Shown: positions 17,930 to 27,759, counted from the first letter of the stretch. The stretch: DNA of 64,000 nt from Dyella jiangningensis (GCF_003264855.1 NZ_NFZS01000001.1:1240001-1304000), one strand, 5' to 3'. Notes: generated by a model from the letters alone, not told the origin. Translations and numbers: made by a program.

Positions 17930-18892
17930 ATGACTGTCGATACGTCAGGTCCGATGCTCTTCACCGGCAACGCCCATCGCGCGCTTGCCGAGGATGTCGC
18001 CCAGCGTCTTGGCGTGCCCCTGGGCAAGGCGCTCGTCGGTCGCTTCAGCGACGGCGAGACCCAGGTGGAGATCGAAGAGAACGTCCGCCGGCAGGAAGTG
18101 TTCGTGCTGCAGCCCACGGGCGCGCCGAGCGCGGAAAACCTGTTCGAGATGCTGACCCTGGTGGACGCGCTCAAGCGCGCCTCGGCAGCCAGCGTCACCG
18201 CGGTAATGCCGTACTTCGGCTATGCCCGCCAGGATCGTCGCCCGCGCTCGGCGCGCGTGCCGATCACGGCGAAGATGGTGGCCAAGATGATCGGCACCGT
18301 GGGTGTGGATCGCGTGCTCACGGTCGACCTGCACGCGGACCAGATCCAGGGCTTCTTCGACATCCCGGTGGACAACGTCTATGCCTCGCCGGTGCTGCTG
18401 GCGGACATCTGGCGCAACCACAGCATGGACGACCTGATCGTGGTCAGCCCGGACGTCGGCGGCGTGGTGCGCGCCCGTGCGATGGCCAAGCGCCTCGACG
18501 ACGCGGACCTGGCGATCATCGACAAGCGCCGTCCGAAGGCGAACGTCGCCGAAGTGATGAACATCATCGGTGAAGTCGAAGGCCAGACCTGCGTGCTGGT
18601 CGACGACATCGTCGACACCGCCGGCACTCTGTGTGCGGCTGCCGCGGCGCTCAAGGAGCGCGGCGCCCGCAAGGTGGTGGCGTACTGCGTGCACCCGGTG
18701 CTGTCGGGCGCGGCGCTGAAGAACATCGAAGGCTCCCAGCTCGACCAGCTGGTGGTCACCAACACCTTGCCGCTGCGGCCGGACATCGCCTCGTGCAGCA
18801 AGATCCGTCAGCTCTCGGTCGCCGAGCTGCTGGCGGAAACGATCCGCCGCATCGCCTTCGGCGAGTCGGTGAGCTCGTTGTACATCGACTGA
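17930..18892 (+). CDS. prs: Ribose-phosphate pyrophosphokinase
   Basis: Prs makes PRPP from ribose 5-phosphate and ATP for purine, pyrimidine, histidine, tryptophan and NAD synthesis. The 320-residue protein has the N-terminal [16 protein letters not shown] and the ATP/metal site [12 protein letters not shown]. It also has the metal-binding [17 protein letters not shown] and the PRPP loop [13 protein letters not shown], with class I spacing. The C-terminal SVSSLYID is typical. It follows tRNA-Gln and precedes rplY, an order conserved from Xanthomonas to Pseudomonas. Confidence 0.97.
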   Translation: MTVDTSGPMLFTGNAHRALAEDVAQRLGVPLGKALVGRFSDGETQVEIEENVRRQEVFVLQPTGAPSAENLFEMLTLVDALKRASAASVTAVMPYFGYARQDRRPRSARVPITAKMVAKMIGTVGVDRVLTVDLHADQIQGFFDIPVDNVYASPVLLADIWRNHSMDDLIVVSPDVGGVVRARAMAKRLDDADLAIIDKRRPKANVAEVMNIIGEVEGQTCVLVDDIVDTAGTLCAAAAALKERGARKVVAYCVHPVLSGAALKNIEGSQLDQLVVTNTLPLRPDIASCSKIRQLSVAELLAETIRRIAFGESVSSLYID

Positions 18893-18997
18893 GTTTCCGC
18901 GGCGGGCATCAGCCGGCCGCTGCTTCACGGCTCCTCTGGTCGCGGGGGAGTCGCACGACCGCCGCGAGGCGGTTCACTACTGATAGGCAATACCAAC

Positions 18998-19645
18998 ATG
19001 GCTACGACTCACGAAATCAAGGCTACGGCCCGTAATGACGAGGGGAAAGGTGCGAGCCGCCGCCTGCGTCATGCCGGCTTCGTGCCTGCCGTTGTCTACG
19101 GTGCCGGCCAGGCCCCGCAGAGCATCCAGATCGAACACAACACCATCCTTCTTTCCGCCAAGCACGAGTGGTTCTTCTCCTCGGTGCTCGACCTGAACGT
19201 CGACGGCAAGGTCGAGAAGGTGCTGGTGCGTGACTGGCAGAAGCATCCGTACAAGCTGCAGATGCTGCACATGGACTTCCAGCGCGTCGACCAGAACAAG
19301 GCCATCCACATCAACGTGCCGGTGCACTTCCTGAACCAGGAAAAGTCCGCCGCCGCCAAGACCTCGGGTGTGGTGATCTCGCACAACCTGACGGAAGTGG
19401 AAGTCTCCTGCCTGCCGAAGGACCTGCCGGAGTTCATCGAACTCGACCTGACCGACCTGAAGCCGGGCGACATCGTCCACCTGTCGCAGCTGAAGCTGCC
19501 GAAGGGCGTGGAAATCGTCGCGCTGCACCTGGGTGCGGACCACGACATCGCGGTCGTCACCGCCAACGCGGTGAAGGAAGAAGTCGAAGAAGCCCCGGCC
19601 GAGGGCGACGCTGCCGCCGCTCCGGCGCCGGAAGCCAAGAAGTAA
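18998..19645 (+). CDS. rplY: Ribosomal protein L25 / general stress protein Ctc form
   Basis: L25 binds 5S rRNA on the large subunit. This 215-residue version is the long (TL5/Ctc) form. The N-terminal 5S-binding domain shows KGASRRLRHAGFVPAVVYG, and a second beta domain (PVHFLNQEKSA onwards) is followed by an acidic, alanine-rich tail (EEAPAEGDAAAAPAPEAKK). E. coli has only the short form of about 94 residues. It lies between prs and pth. A 12-bp perfect hairpin follows the stop. Confidence 0.95.
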   Translation: MATTHEIKATARNDEGKGASRRLRHAGFVPAVVYGAGQAPQSIQIEHNTILLSAKHEWFFSSVLDLNVDGKVEKVLVRDWQKHPYKLQMLHMDFQRVDQNKAIHINVPVHFLNQEKSAAAKTSGVVISHNLTEVEVSCLPKDLPEFIELDLTDLKPGDIVHLSQLKLPKGVEIVALHLGADHDIAVVTANAVKEEVEEAPAEGDAAAAPAPEAKK

Positions 19646-19651
19646 GTCGCA

Positions 19652-19681
19652 GCGGCCCGCGTTCCTTCGAACGCGGGCCGC
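19652..19681 (+). other. Strong RNA hairpin in rplY-pth spacer
   Basis: A 12-bp perfect stem (19652-19663 with 19670-19681) encloses the loop CCTTCG. No T-run follows, so it is not a standard intrinsic terminator. It ends nine bases before the pth start and could mark an RNA-processing or stabilising site, or limit pth translation initiation. That role is inference. Confidence 0.6.
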
Positions 19682-19690
19682 CACGATCCT

Positions 19691-20284
19691 ATGGCGGGTC
19701 TGCGACTCATTGTCGGACTGGGCAATCCCGGTGCCGAATATCTCCGAACCCGGCACAACGCCGGGTTCTGGTTTGTTGACGCCCTGGCATCAGGGCAGGG
19801 CGAGCGCTTCGGTTTCGACGGCAAGCTGCATGGCGAGACCTGCAAGGTCCGCATCGGCGGCCAGTCGGTGTGGCTGCTCAAGCCTTCCACCTTCATGAAC
19901 AAGAGCGGCATCGCCGTTGCGTCGGCGTTGCGCTACTACAAGATCGAGCCGGACGAATGCCTCGTCGCGCACGACGAGCTGGATCTGGATCCCGGCACCG
20001 TGCGGATGAAGTTCGACGGTGGCCACGGCGGCCAGAACGGCCTGCGCGACATCATCGCGCACCTCGGGCACGCCAAGTTCCATCGCATGCGCGTGGGCAT
20101 TGGCCATCCCGGCCACAAGGACAAGGTCACGCCGTGGGTGCTCGGTCGCCCCTCGGCCAAGGATGAGGACGCCATCGTCGACGGCATCGCGCGCGCGCTC
20201 GACGTGCTGCCGCTGGCGGTCGATGGCCAGTTCGACAAGGCCATGCAACAACTACACACACCGGCGGCGGGCACGAAGGCCTAA
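19691..20284 (+). CDS. pth: Peptidyl-tRNA hydrolase
   Basis: Pth recycles peptidyl-tRNA dropped from ribosomes by cleaving the ester bond. The 197-residue protein has GLGNPGAEYLRTRHNAGFWF with the catalytic histidine in RHNAGF. It also has the substrate-binding asparagines in KPSTFMNKSG and GGHGGQNGLRDI, and the catalytic aspartate in VAHDELDL. Length is normal. The rplY-pth-ychF order is conserved among gammaproteobacteria. No clear ribosome site precedes the ATG, so coupling to upstream translation or the hairpin may matter. Confidence 0.96.
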   Translation: MAGLRLIVGLGNPGAEYLRTRHNAGFWFVDALASGQGERFGFDGKLHGETCKVRIGGQSVWLLKPSTFMNKSGIAVASALRYYKIEPDECLVAHDELDLDPGTVRMKFDGGHGGQNGLRDIIAHLGHAKFHRMRVGIGHPGHKDKVTPWVLGRPSAKDEDAIVDGIARALDVLPLAVDGQFDKAMQQLHTPAAGTKA

Positions 20285-20336
20285 GGCGCACGCCTAAGCC
20301 ATCGTCCGTTGCCTGACACAGCTTTGCGGAGTTTCC

Positions 20337-21428
20337 ATGGGCATCAAATGCGGCATCGTCGGCCTGCCTAACGTCGGCAAGTCCACCCTCTTCAATGCAC
20401 TGACCAAGGCCGGCATCGCCGCCGCGAACTACCCGTTCTGCACCATCGAGCCGAACGTGGGCGTGGTGCCGGTGCCCGACCCGCGCCTGAAGGCGCTGTC
20501 GGATATCGTCAATCCGCAGAAGGTGATCCCGACCGCCGTCGAGTTCGTGGACATCGCCGGCCTGGTGGCTGGCGCCTCCAAGGGCGAAGGCCTGGGCAAC
20601 AAGTTCCTCGCGCACATCCGCGAAGTGGACGCCATCACGCACGTGGTGCGCTGCTTCGAGCACACCGACATCATCCACGTGGCCGGCAAGGTCGACCCGA
20701 TCGCCGATATCGAAACCATCGATACCGAGCTGGCGCTGGCCGACCTCGATTCGGTCGAAAAGGCGCTGAACCGCGCCGAGCGTTCCGCCAAGGCCAACGA
20801 CAAGGAAGCGATCGCCAAGAAGCCGGTGCTGCAGAAGCTCGCCGCCGGTCTCAACGAGGGCAAGTCCGCGCGTAGCCTGGGCCTGGACGACGAGGAAAAG
20901 GCGCTGGTACGCGACCTGTTCCTGCTTACGCTCAAGCCGCTGATGTACATCGCCAACGTGCGTGAGGACGGCTTCGAGAACAACCCGCACCTGGACGCCG
21001 TGCGCGCACGCGCCGTGACCGAGGGCGCCGAAGTGGTGCCGGTGTGTGCGGCCATCGAAGAAGAGCTCTCGCAGCTGGACGACGCCGACCGCGACGAATT
21101 CCTGACGGACCTGGGCCTGGAGGAGCCGGGCCTGAACCGCGTGATCCGCGCCGGTTACAAGCTGCTCAACCTGCAGACCTACTTCACCGCCGGCGTGAAG
21201 GAAGTGCGCGCCTGGACCATCAAGCGTGGCTTCACCGCGCCGCAGGCGGCGGGCGTGATCCACACCGATTTCGAGCGCGGCTTCATTCGCGCCGAGACGA
21301 TGAGCTACGACGACTTCATCCAGTACAAGGGCGAGGCGGGTGCCGCCGCGGCGGGTCGCCTGCGCAAGGAAGGCAAGGATTACGTCGTGAAGGATGGCGA
21401 CGTGTTGCACTTCCTGTTCAACGTCTGA
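20337..21428 (+). CDS. ychF: Redox-regulated ATPase YchF
   Basis: YchF is an Obg-family P-loop protein that prefers ATP and binds ribosomes; it is linked to oxidative-stress control. The 363-residue protein shows [15 protein letters not shown] (P loop), [17 protein letters not shown] (switch II), a helical coiled-coil insert at about 130-200, and a C-terminal TGS-type domain ([20 protein letters not shown]). It closes the ispE-prs-rplY-pth-ychF run, and a strong terminator follows 28 bases later. Confidence 0.96.
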   Translation: MGIKCGIVGLPNVGKSTLFNALTKAGIAAANYPFCTIEPNVGVVPVPDPRLKALSDIVNPQKVIPTAVEFVDIAGLVAGASKGEGLGNKFLAHIREVDAITHVVRCFEHTDIIHVAGKVDPIADIETIDTELALADLDSVEKALNRAERSAKANDKEAIAKKPVLQKLAAGLNEGKSARSLGLDDEEKALVRDLFLLTLKPLMYIANVREDGFENNPHLDAVRARAVTEGAEVVPVCAAIEEELSQLDDADRDEFLTDLGLEEPGLNRVIRAGYKLLNLQTYFTAGVKEVRAWTIKRGFTAPQAAGVIHTDFERGFIRAETMSYDDFIQYKGEAGAAAAGRLRKEGKDYVVKDGDVLHFLFNV

Positions 21429-21455
21429 GCGCGACGCACACTGGCAAGCAGACAG

Positions 21456-21483
21456 ACGGGCCGCATCGCGGCCCGTTTTTTTT
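21456..21483 (+). terminator. Rho-independent terminator after ychF
   Basis: The 9-bp stem ACGGGCCGC / GCGGCCCGT (21456-21464, 21468-21476) with loop ATC is followed by eight Ts. No matching A-run lies on the left, so it serves the plus strand. Confidence 0.92.
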
Positions 21484-21489
21484 ATCGTT

Positions 21490-21879
21490 TCAGTCTTCGA
21501 TGCTGTCGCCCGTGATCTGGCGTTGCATGTGGTCGAGGTAGGCGTCCAGTTCCCTGGCGCTGGCGAACACCTCGTTCACCGGTACCGCCTTCACGATCTC
21601 GAATACTTTCTGCACCTGCGGCTGCGGGTTCAGCAGCAAGGTATGGCCGCCGCGGGCACGCATGCTTTTCCTGATCTTCGCGATGCTGCGCAGGCCGGCG
21701 CTGCTGATGTAGTCGAGTGCGGAGAGATCGAGCACCACCGTGCCGCCATCCGCCACCCGCGGCAGCAGGTCCAGGGCGGCGAGGTCGAACTCGCCAAAGG
21801 TCTGTGCGTCGAGCCGGCCATGCAGGTGCAGCGTGGTGCGGTCGGGCGACTCGCTTTCAGTGCTCAGGCTGAGCGTCAT
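21490..21879 (-). CDS. STAS-domain anti-anti-sigma factor antagonist
   Basis: This 129-residue protein is a single STAS domain of the RsbV/SpoIIAA type. The phospho-acceptor region LDYISSAGLRSI carries Ser59 and Ser60, the expected switch site. In such modules the unphosphorylated STAS protein binds the kinase/anti-sigma partner and frees its target. Its ATG overlaps the stop of the upstream phosphatase/ATPase fusion by four bases (ATGA), so the two form one coupled operon. No sigma factor is adjacent, so the final target is unknown. Confidence 0.88.
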   Translation of the reverse strand: MTLSLSTESESPDRTTLHLHGRLDAQTFGEFDLAALDLLPRVADGGTVVLDLSALDYISSAGLRSIAKIRKSMRARGGHTLLLNPQPQVQKVFEIVKAVPVNEVFASARELDAYLDHMQRQITGDSIED

Positions 21880-24194
21880 GGTTGTGGCTCCGTACGTGCA
21901 GGATGGAGGAAACGCAATTGCAGATGATTGCCTTGCTCGTCATGGCTGTAGCTGAGCTCGCTCGCCATGGCGCGGACCAGATGAATGCCCAGGCCGCCTA
22001 CTTCTTCCTGGTCGGCGATATCGCCGGTCAGCGCGGGCAAGGGCGCCTGCAACGGATCGAAAGGTTGTCCATCGTGGTGAAGCTCGACGAATACGGCGCC
22101 GTCGCCCAGCCGCATGTGCAGGTCGATGGTCTCGCCCGTCTCGCGGATGCGGCCGTGCTCCACCATGTTCACCATCAATTCTTCCAGCACCAGGCGGATG
22201 TCATCGCGCACGTCCGGCGTCACTCCCTGGGCCTGCAGGGACGCGTCGCAACGATCCAGCGTCTCGAACACATCATCCATCGACGCATTGATGGTCAGGT
22301 CCAGCATGGGCGAGTTCCTGTCGTCGAGGGCATGATGCCAGCTCAGCGCGAGAACGGTGATGTCGTCCGCCTGTCCCGCACCCTCGGCAAAGCGATCCAC
22401 CTCCGCCAGCAGGCCGCCGGCCAGATCGGCCGCGCTGCGCGATGACGAACGCTCAAGGCAGGCAAGCATGCGTTCGGTGCCGAACATCGCCTGCTGGGTG
22501 TCCGACGCCTCGGTAATGCCGTCCGTGTAGAGCAGCAAGGTCTGCTCGGGCTGCAGGCGCAACGCGCGGGACGGGTAGCTGGCTTCGTCGTCGAGGCCAA
22601 GCGCGGCGCCGGTATCCAGATCGATCAGGCGGGCGCCATCGCCATCGCACAGCACCGGCGGCTCGTGCCCTGCGCTGGCCATGACCAGTTCGCCCGTGAA
22701 CGTATCGAGCATGCCGCACAGCAGGCTCACGAACATGCAGCTGTCATTGTTGCGGCATAGCTCCACGTTGAGCATCGACAGGAGATGCTGTGGCGTGCGC
22801 GCCCTGGGAGCCAGGGCCTTGGCGAGCGTGATCGTGCGGGCCATGAACAAGGCGGCGGGAATGCCTTTGTCCGACACATCGCCCACCATCACGCAGAAGC
22901 GCCGCTCGTTGAGCATGAAGTAGCTGTAGAGATCGCCGCCGACGGCCCGCGCGGGGCGCAACAAGGCGTGCAGCTCGAAATTCTCGCAATGCGCATCGAG
23001 GTAGTGCTCGCCCGGCAACAGGGCGGTCTGGATCTGGTGCGCGATATCGAGTTCGCTGGCGAGGCGCTGCTGTTCGCGCGCATTGCGGGTGAGCTCGGCG
23101 ATATGCAGCGCCAGTTCCGTGCGCATGCGGTCGAAAGCGTGCGTCAAGCGACCGACTTCATCGGGAAAACGCGCAGGCGGCAGTTCGAAGGAGAGCGCGC
23201 CGCGCGCCACTTCCTCGGCGCGGGAGGCGAGGGTGCCGAGCGGGGCAAGGATGCGCCGCGTCACCGCGAGGGTGACCACCGCGAGCGCCAGCAGCGCCAG
23301 CAGGCCCAGTGCCAGCACGCGGGTGAACGCCTGCCGTGCGCCGGCGTAGATCGTGGCCTCCGGTATGACCAGGCCAAAGCGCCAGCGGGTGCCTTCGATG
23401 GGACTGAAATAGATCCACACCGGTTTGCCCCGGGCCTGCGGGTTCTGGGCAACGGCCAGGCGCACGCGGGAAGCCTGGTGTTGCGCCGCCGCCTGCAGCA
23501 GTTCGGCATGCCCGCGCTGGCCGATCAGGGCGGGGTTGTCGTGGACCAGGTAGGTGCCGTTGTCGTCCAGCACGAAGGCATAGGCGCCCGCGGGCTTGCT
23601 CAGGTCCAGCAGGATGCGGCTCAACCAGTCCAGCGAAACGTCGGCATTGATCAGGCCGACCGGGTGGCCGGCACGGCTGATCGCCACGGAATAATTGATC
23701 AGCTCGCGTTTGCGCGACTGCGAATAGAAGTGTCGCTGCCAGCAGCCTTGCGAACAGCTCAGGCCGGCCAAAAACCAGTTTTTTTCCCAGTAGGGGTTGT
23801 CGTCCTTGCGAAGATCGCGTGCATCCAGCGAGCCATTCTCCTGGCGACTGATGAATGGCGAGATCGGCGGATTGTCTGCCATGGGCACGAAAGCCGCCGC
23901 GAGGCCGGACAGGTCGGCGTTGCGCGCAAGTGCATCGCGAAGCATTACCGCCGCGTCGTCCGGCCGTGGACCGATCACGGCGGCGAGCGTCTGCGCGGTA
24001 TCCGCCACGCGGGCGAGCCGCTGCTCGATGCGGTTGCCCGCTTCGCTAGCCATGGCCGTGGCTTCGCCGTGGGCTTGTTCGAGGATCTGGTGGCTGACCC
24101 GATAGAACAGCACGCCGCCGGCCACCGCCAGCACCGAGACGGAGCCGGCCAGCACCCACAGAGACAGCCTCGAAGCGATGCTGCGCAAGAGCAT
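21876..24194 (-). CDS. Membrane receptor-HAMP-PP2C (RsbU/SpoIIE) phosphatase fused to RsbW-like ATPase
   Basis: The 772-residue protein has a transmembrane helix at about 12-32, a periplasmic sensor of dCache type to about 290, a second helix, HAMP, and a short coiled coil. The PP2C/SpoIIE phosphatase covers about 400-600, with metal motifs AVGGDLYSYF, GDVSDKGIPAALFMA and GQADDITVLAL. A GHKL ATPase covers about 635-760 (N box EELMVNMVEHG, then DGQPFDP and EVGGLGIHLVRAMA). It thus carries both the phosphatase and the kinase/anti-sigma activities acting on the downstream STAS protein. The ATG at 24194 is preferred because a GAGGGGG site precedes it, while an in-frame ATG at 24251 lacks one. Confidence 0.9.
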   Translation of the reverse strand: MLLRSIASRLSLWVLAGSVSVLAVAGGVLFYRVSHQILEQAHGEATAMASEAGNRIEQRLARVADTAQTLAAVIGPRPDDAAVMLRDALARNADLSGLAAAFVPMADNPPISPFISRQENGSLDARDLRKDDNPYWEKNWFLAGLSCSQGCWQRHFYSQSRKRELINYSVAISRAGHPVGLINADVSLDWLSRILLDLSKPAGAYAFVLDDNGTYLVHDNPALIGQRGHAELLQAAAQHQASRVRLAVAQNPQARGKPVWIYFSPIEGTRWRFGLVIPEATIYAGARQAFTRVLALGLLALLALAVVTLAVTRRILAPLGTLASRAEEVARGALSFELPPARFPDEVGRLTHAFDRMRTELALHIAELTRNAREQQRLASELDIAHQIQTALLPGEHYLDAHCENFELHALLRPARAVGGDLYSYFMLNERRFCVMVGDVSDKGIPAALFMARTITLAKALAPRARTPQHLLSMLNVELCRNNDSCMFVSLLCGMLDTFTGELVMASAGHEPPVLCDGDGARLIDLDTGAALGLDDEASYPSRALRLQPEQTLLLYTDGITEASDTQQAMFGTERMLACLERSSSRSAADLAGGLLAEVDRFAEGAGQADDITVLALSWHHALDDRNSPMLDLTINASMDDVFETLDRCDASLQAQGVTPDVRDDIRLVLEELMVNMVEHGRIRETGETIDLHMRLGDGAVFVELHHDGQPFDPLQAPLPALTGDIADQEEVGGLGIHLVRAMASELSYSHDEQGNHLQLRFLHPARTEPQP

Positions 24195-24340
24195 GGGGTC
24201 CCCCTCAGACACGCCCATATAGCCACGCGCGGCCATGCTTCGGCAAGCCATTTGGACGGCCGTTTGTGCGCCGCGTCGCGGTTCATGCGGTGCTGCGTTT
24301 GTCTTGTTGCTTCATGGCCCGGCATGATGAGATCGGGCGC

Positions 24341-24844
24341 ATGAGGCAAAACCTCCACATGCGGCTGGCGGGCCCCGGGGATGCGCCAGCCATCGGCGTG
24401 CTGGCGCGGCGCGTGGTCCGGCGATGGATCCTGCCAGAGCAACCGGCCGAGGCGGCCGGTCCTTTGCTGGCCGGCATGAGCGCCAGGGCGATTCGACGGA
24501 AGATGGCCGATGGCCAACGCTTCCACCTCGCGTTCGTCGGCGATGTGCTCGCCGGCGTCGTCGCCATACGTGAAGACAGTCATGTGTTCCAGCTGTTCGT
24601 CGGAACGCGATATCAAGGGCGGGGCATCGCCAGGAAACTCTGGCGGCGGGTGCTGACGGACAGCGTCCGCCGCGCCGGCACGCGGTACTTCACGCTCAAT
24701 GCCGCCATCGGTGCCGTACCGGTCTACCTGCGTCTGGGTTTCGAGCCCAATGCTTCGGCGAAAGTGCCGCGCAGCAAGCTCGTCACCGTGCCCATGATCT
24801 ATCGGGTACGCGCGCCAAGGCATCGCCATGGCCCCTTGCGGTAG
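24341..24844 (+). CDS. GNAT family N-acetyltransferase
   Basis: This protein of about 167 residues has the GNAT fold. The acetyl-CoA loop is YQGRGIARKLWRRVL, preceded by the strand HVFQLFVGTR, and the C-terminal part (NAAIGAVPVYLRLGFEPN) is typical. The substrate is unknown. Earlier in-frame ATGs at 24266 and 24314 exist, but the family match begins after MRQNLHMRLAGPGDA, so 24341 or 24359 is the likely start; ribosome sites are weak for all. It is divergent from the partner-switch operon and precedes the thioesterase gene by 77 bp. Confidence 0.82.
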   Translation: MRQNLHMRLAGPGDAPAIGVLARRVVRRWILPEQPAEAAGPLLAGMSARAIRRKMADGQRFHLAFVGDVLAGVVAIREDSHVFQLFVGTRYQGRGIARKLWRRVLTDSVRRAGTRYFTLNAAIGAVPVYLRLGFEPNASAKVPRSKLVTVPMIYRVRAPRHRHGPLR

Positions 24845-24921
24845 GCCGTCATGGCCTTTTCCGTCGCAGCCGGGCGCATAATTCGCGCACTCATCCCGCA
24901 CGCCCCTGGAGAACCCGGTCC

Positions 24922-25410
24922 ATGCCTGGCAAGCAGCACGAAGTGAACTTCCGTTTTCTCGCCCAGCCTTCCGACGTCAACTTCGGTGGCAAGGTGCACG
25001 GCGGCATGGTGATGAAATGGATCGATCAGGCTGGTTACGCATGCGCCGTGGCCTGGAGCGGGGCGTACTGCGTGACGGCGTCAGTCAGCGGCATCCAGTT
25101 CGTCGCACCCATCCTGATCGGCGACCTGGTCACCGTGCGCGCGCGCCTCATCCACACCGGTCGCTCCAGCATGCACATGGCGGTGGACGTGCTGGCGCGC
25201 GACCTGAAGAAGGATGAGCACCATCTCGCCACCAGTTGCGTGATGGTGTTCGTCGCACTCGATGCGCCCGACGGCAAGCCCACGCCGGTGCCCGCCTGGC
25301 AGCCGCGCGACGAGAAGGAACAGCAGCTGCAGCAGCAGGCGATGAAGCTGATGGAGCTGTCCAAAGACATGGAATTGCTGGTCGACCGCCACGTGGCCGA
25401 GGGCGTCTGA
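24922..25410 (+). CDS. Acyl-CoA thioesterase (hotdog fold, YciA/BACH-like)
   Basis: The 162-residue protein begins with the hotdog-thioesterase pattern FRFLAQPSDVNFGGKVHGGM-like (NFGGKVHGGMVMKWIDQAGY). It continues with a second half containing VQFVAPILIGDLV-like and HTGRSSMHMAVDV strands. Such enzymes hydrolyse acyl-CoA thioesters in the cytoplasm as hexamers. A GGAG site lies before the ATG. The C-terminal helix is long and glutamine-rich (EKEQQLQQQAMKLMELSKD). Substrate chain length cannot be inferred. Confidence 0.88.
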   Translation: MPGKQHEVNFRFLAQPSDVNFGGKVHGGMVMKWIDQAGYACAVAWSGAYCVTASVSGIQFVAPILIGDLVTVRARLIHTGRSSMHMAVDVLARDLKKDEHHLATSCVMVFVALDAPDGKPTPVPAWQPRDEKEQQLQQQAMKLMELSKDMELLVDRHVAEGV

Positions 25411-25472
25411 AAACAAGACCGGACTTGCGTGAAAAAACTCGCGCGAAAGCGTCATTTTTTCCGCGGCAGGTG

Positions 25473-25501
25473 TTGACAGCCACGGGCCTGATCCACACAA
25501 T
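25473..25501 (+). promoter_or_regulatory. Sigma-70 promoter for the tRNA-tufA-secE-nusG unit
   Basis: TTGACA (25473-25478) and CACAAT (25496-25501) are 17 bases apart, and the first tRNA begins 15 bases later. The perfect -35 and position before a tRNA cluster support it; the -10 is only fair. Confidence 0.7.
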
Positions 25502-25515
25502 AGCCGTTCTTTGTT

Positions 25516-25601
25516 GGAGGGATACCCAAGCGGCCAACGGGGGCAGACTGTAAATCTGCTGGCTTACGCCTTCGGTGGTTCGAATCCACCTCCCTCCACC
25601 A
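25516..25601 (+). tRNA. tRNA-Tyr (anticodon GTA)
   Basis: Acceptor GGAGGGA (25516) pairs with TCCCTCC (25591-25597), followed by A and encoded CCA. The anticodon loop CTGTAAA gives GTA. The long variable arm makes it a class II tRNA, as expected for bacterial tyrosine tRNA. Confidence 0.96.
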
Positions 25602-25631
25602 GACGATTTCCGCAAAGGCTGATTCAACCAG

Positions 25632-25705
<74 letters not shown>

Positions 25706-25731
25706 TTGAAGTCGTCTTAAGGTGTTTCCGT

Positions 25732-25807
<76 letters not shown>

Positions 25808-25870
25808 TCTCACCGCGGTCCGCGGGTATTTCCACTTTTCTTCTTTCGACTCCATCGGGGTTTTAGACGT

Positions 25871-27061
25871 ATGGCAAAGGGTAAATTCGAACGCACCAAG
25901 CCGCACGTCAACGTCGGCACGATTGGTCACGTGGACCACGGCAAGACGACGCTGACGGCTGCGCTGACCAAGGTGGGTGCAGAGCGTTTCGGCGGCGAAT
26001 TCAAGGCGTATGACGCGATCGACGCGGCGCCGGAAGAGAAGGCGCGCGGTATCACGATCAACACCGCGCACGTCGAGTACGAAACGGCGAACCGCCACTA
26101 CGCGCACGTCGACTGCCCGGGCCACGCCGACTACGTGAAGAACATGATCACGGGTGCGGCGCAGATGGACGGCGCGATCCTGGTGTGCTCGGCCGCAGAC
26201 GGCCCGATGCCGCAAACGCGTGAGCACATCCTGCTGGCGCGTCAGGTTGGCGTTCCGTACATCATCGTGTTCCTGAACAAGTGCGACATGGTGGACGACG
26301 CCGAGCTGCTCGAGCTGGTCGAGATGGAAGTGCGCGAACTGCTGTCGAAGTACGACTTCCCGGGCGACGACACGCCGATCATCAAGGGTTCGGCGAAGCT
26401 GGCGCTGGAAGGCGACCAGTCGGAGATGGGCGAACCGGCGATCATGAAGCTGGTGGACGCGCTGGACACGTACATTCCGGAGCCGGAGCGCGCCATTGAC
26501 CAGCCGTTCCTGATGCCGGTGGAAGACGTGTTCTCGATCTCGGGCCGCGGCACCGTGGTGACCGGTCGTATCGAGCGCGGCATCATCAAGGTCGGTGACG
26601 AAGTGGAAGTGGTCGGCATCCGCCCGACCCAGAAGACCACCGTCACGGGCGTGGAAATGTTCCGCAAGCTGCTGGACCAGGGTCAGGCAGGCGACAACGT
26701 CGGTCTGCTGCTCCGCGGCCTCAAGCGCGACGACGTCGAGCGCGGCCAGGTGTTGGCCAAGCCGGGCACGATCACCCCGCACACCGACTTCGAGGCTGAG
26801 GTCTACGTGCTGTCGAAGGACGAAGGTGGCCGTCACACCCCGTTCTTCAAGGGCTACCGCCCGCAGTTCTACTTCCGCACGACCGACGTGACCGGCGCCA
26901 TCGAGCTGCCGGAAGGCGTCGAGATGGTCATGCCGGGCGACAACATCAAGATGGTTGTCACCCTGATCCACCCGATCGCCATGGACCAGGGCCTGCGCTT
27001 CGCGATCCGCGAAGGCGGCCGTACCGTCGGCGCCGGCGTGGTGGCCAAGGTCATCAAGTAA
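25871..27061 (+). CDS. tuf: Elongation factor Tu, copy 1
   Basis: EF-Tu delivers aminoacyl-tRNA to the ribosome as a GTP complex. The 396-residue protein has all GTPase motifs ([29 protein letters not shown]) and both beta domains. Compared with the copy at 42966 I see seven base differences, giving M186, E188, M192 and V277 here against I, V, I and A there; codon 47 differs silently. Identity stops at the start and stop codons, which indicates gene conversion. It is co-transcribed with three tRNAs upstream and tRNA-Trp, secE and nusG downstream. Confidence 0.98.
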   Translation: MAKGKFERTKPHVNVGTIGHVDHGKTTLTAALTKVGAERFGGEFKAYDAIDAAPEEKARGITINTAHVEYETANRHYAHVDCPGHADYVKNMITGAAQMDGAILVCSAADGPMPQTREHILLARQVGVPYIIVFLNKCDMVDDAELLELVEMEVRELLSKYDFPGDDTPIIKGSAKLALEGDQSEMGEPAIMKLVDALDTYIPEPERAIDQPFLMPVEDVFSISGRGTVVTGRIERGIIKVGDEVEVVGIRPTQKTTVTGVEMFRKLLDQGQAGDNVGLLLRGLKRDDVERGQVLAKPGTITPHTDFEAEVYVLSKDEGGRHTPFFKGYRPQFYFRTTDVTGAIELPEGVEMVMPGDNIKMVVTLIHPIAMDQGLRFAIREGGRTVGAGVVAKVIK

Positions 27062-27073
27062 GCTGTAGACTGG

Positions 27074-27182
27074 GAAGTCGCCCGCTGCGCGGGCTGCAAG
27101 GATCCAGGGTGAGAGGCTTCGGTCCCTCGCCTTGAGAAGGGGCCGAAAGGCGCCACCTTGCAGCGGCAAGGCGAGCGACTTC
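27074..27182 (+). other. Structured tufA-tRNA-Trp spacer
   Basis: GAAGTCGC (27074-27081) can pair with GCGACTTC (27175-27182) around an inner hairpin GCCCGC-TGC-GCGGGC (27080-27094) and other GC-rich helices. A T-run (TTTTTT) follows at 27188-27193. It could act as a processing site or partial terminator between tufA and the tRNA. This is read by eye and not folded. Confidence 0.4.
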
Positions 27183-27197
27183 ACCCATTTTTTGAAT

Positions 27198-27273
<76 letters not shown>

Positions 27274-27354
27274 TCTTCCCGAGGACCCACGACGGATGGT
27301 GGATGGCATACGGACCGTAACCCGGTCAATGCCTCTGTCATCCGATCCTGTCGC

Positions 27355-27750
27355 ATGAATACGAAGGCCGAACCGACCAAGGGCGCCAGCGGCGCCGATA
27401 TCGCCAAGCTGGTGCTGGCCGTGCTGGTGCTGGCTGCCGGCATTTTTGCGTATTCGTGGTTCGGTGCCGACGGCTCCATCCCGCAGTCGGTGCGCCTGCT
27501 TGGCGTACTGGTCGCGCTGGTGGCTGCACTGGCCATTGGCGCTTTCACGGCTCCGGGTCGCCGCGTGCGCAGCTTCCTCGGCGAATCGCAGTTCGAAATG
27601 CGCAAGGTGGTCTGGCCCACCCGCGACGAGACCCTCAAGACTACCGGCATCATCATGGTCGTGGTCATTGTCTTGTCGCTGTTGCTGGGCCTGATCGATC
27701 TGATCCTGAAGTCGGTCGTGCTCGACTGGCTGCTCAAGCTCGGTACGTGA
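27355..27750 (+). CDS. secE: Preprotein translocase subunit SecE
   Basis: SecE clamps the SecY channel in the inner membrane. This 131-residue protein is the long three-helix form: two N-terminal hydrophobic segments, then the conserved amphipathic FEMRKVVWPTRDETLKTT followed by the essential last helix (IIMVVVIVLSLLLGLIDLIL). The ATG at 27355 is chosen because residues encoded further upstream overlap tRNA-Trp and match nothing. The ribosome site is weak. It is co-transcribed with nusG, starting nine bases after its stop. Confidence 0.95.
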   Translation: MNTKAEPTKGASGADIAKLVLAVLVLAAGIFAYSWFGADGSIPQSVRLLGVLVALVAALAIGAFTAPGRRVRSFLGESQFEMRKVVWPTRDETLKTTGIIMVVVIVLSLLLGLIDLILKSVVLDWLLKLGT

Positions 27751-27759
27751 GGTGATGGC

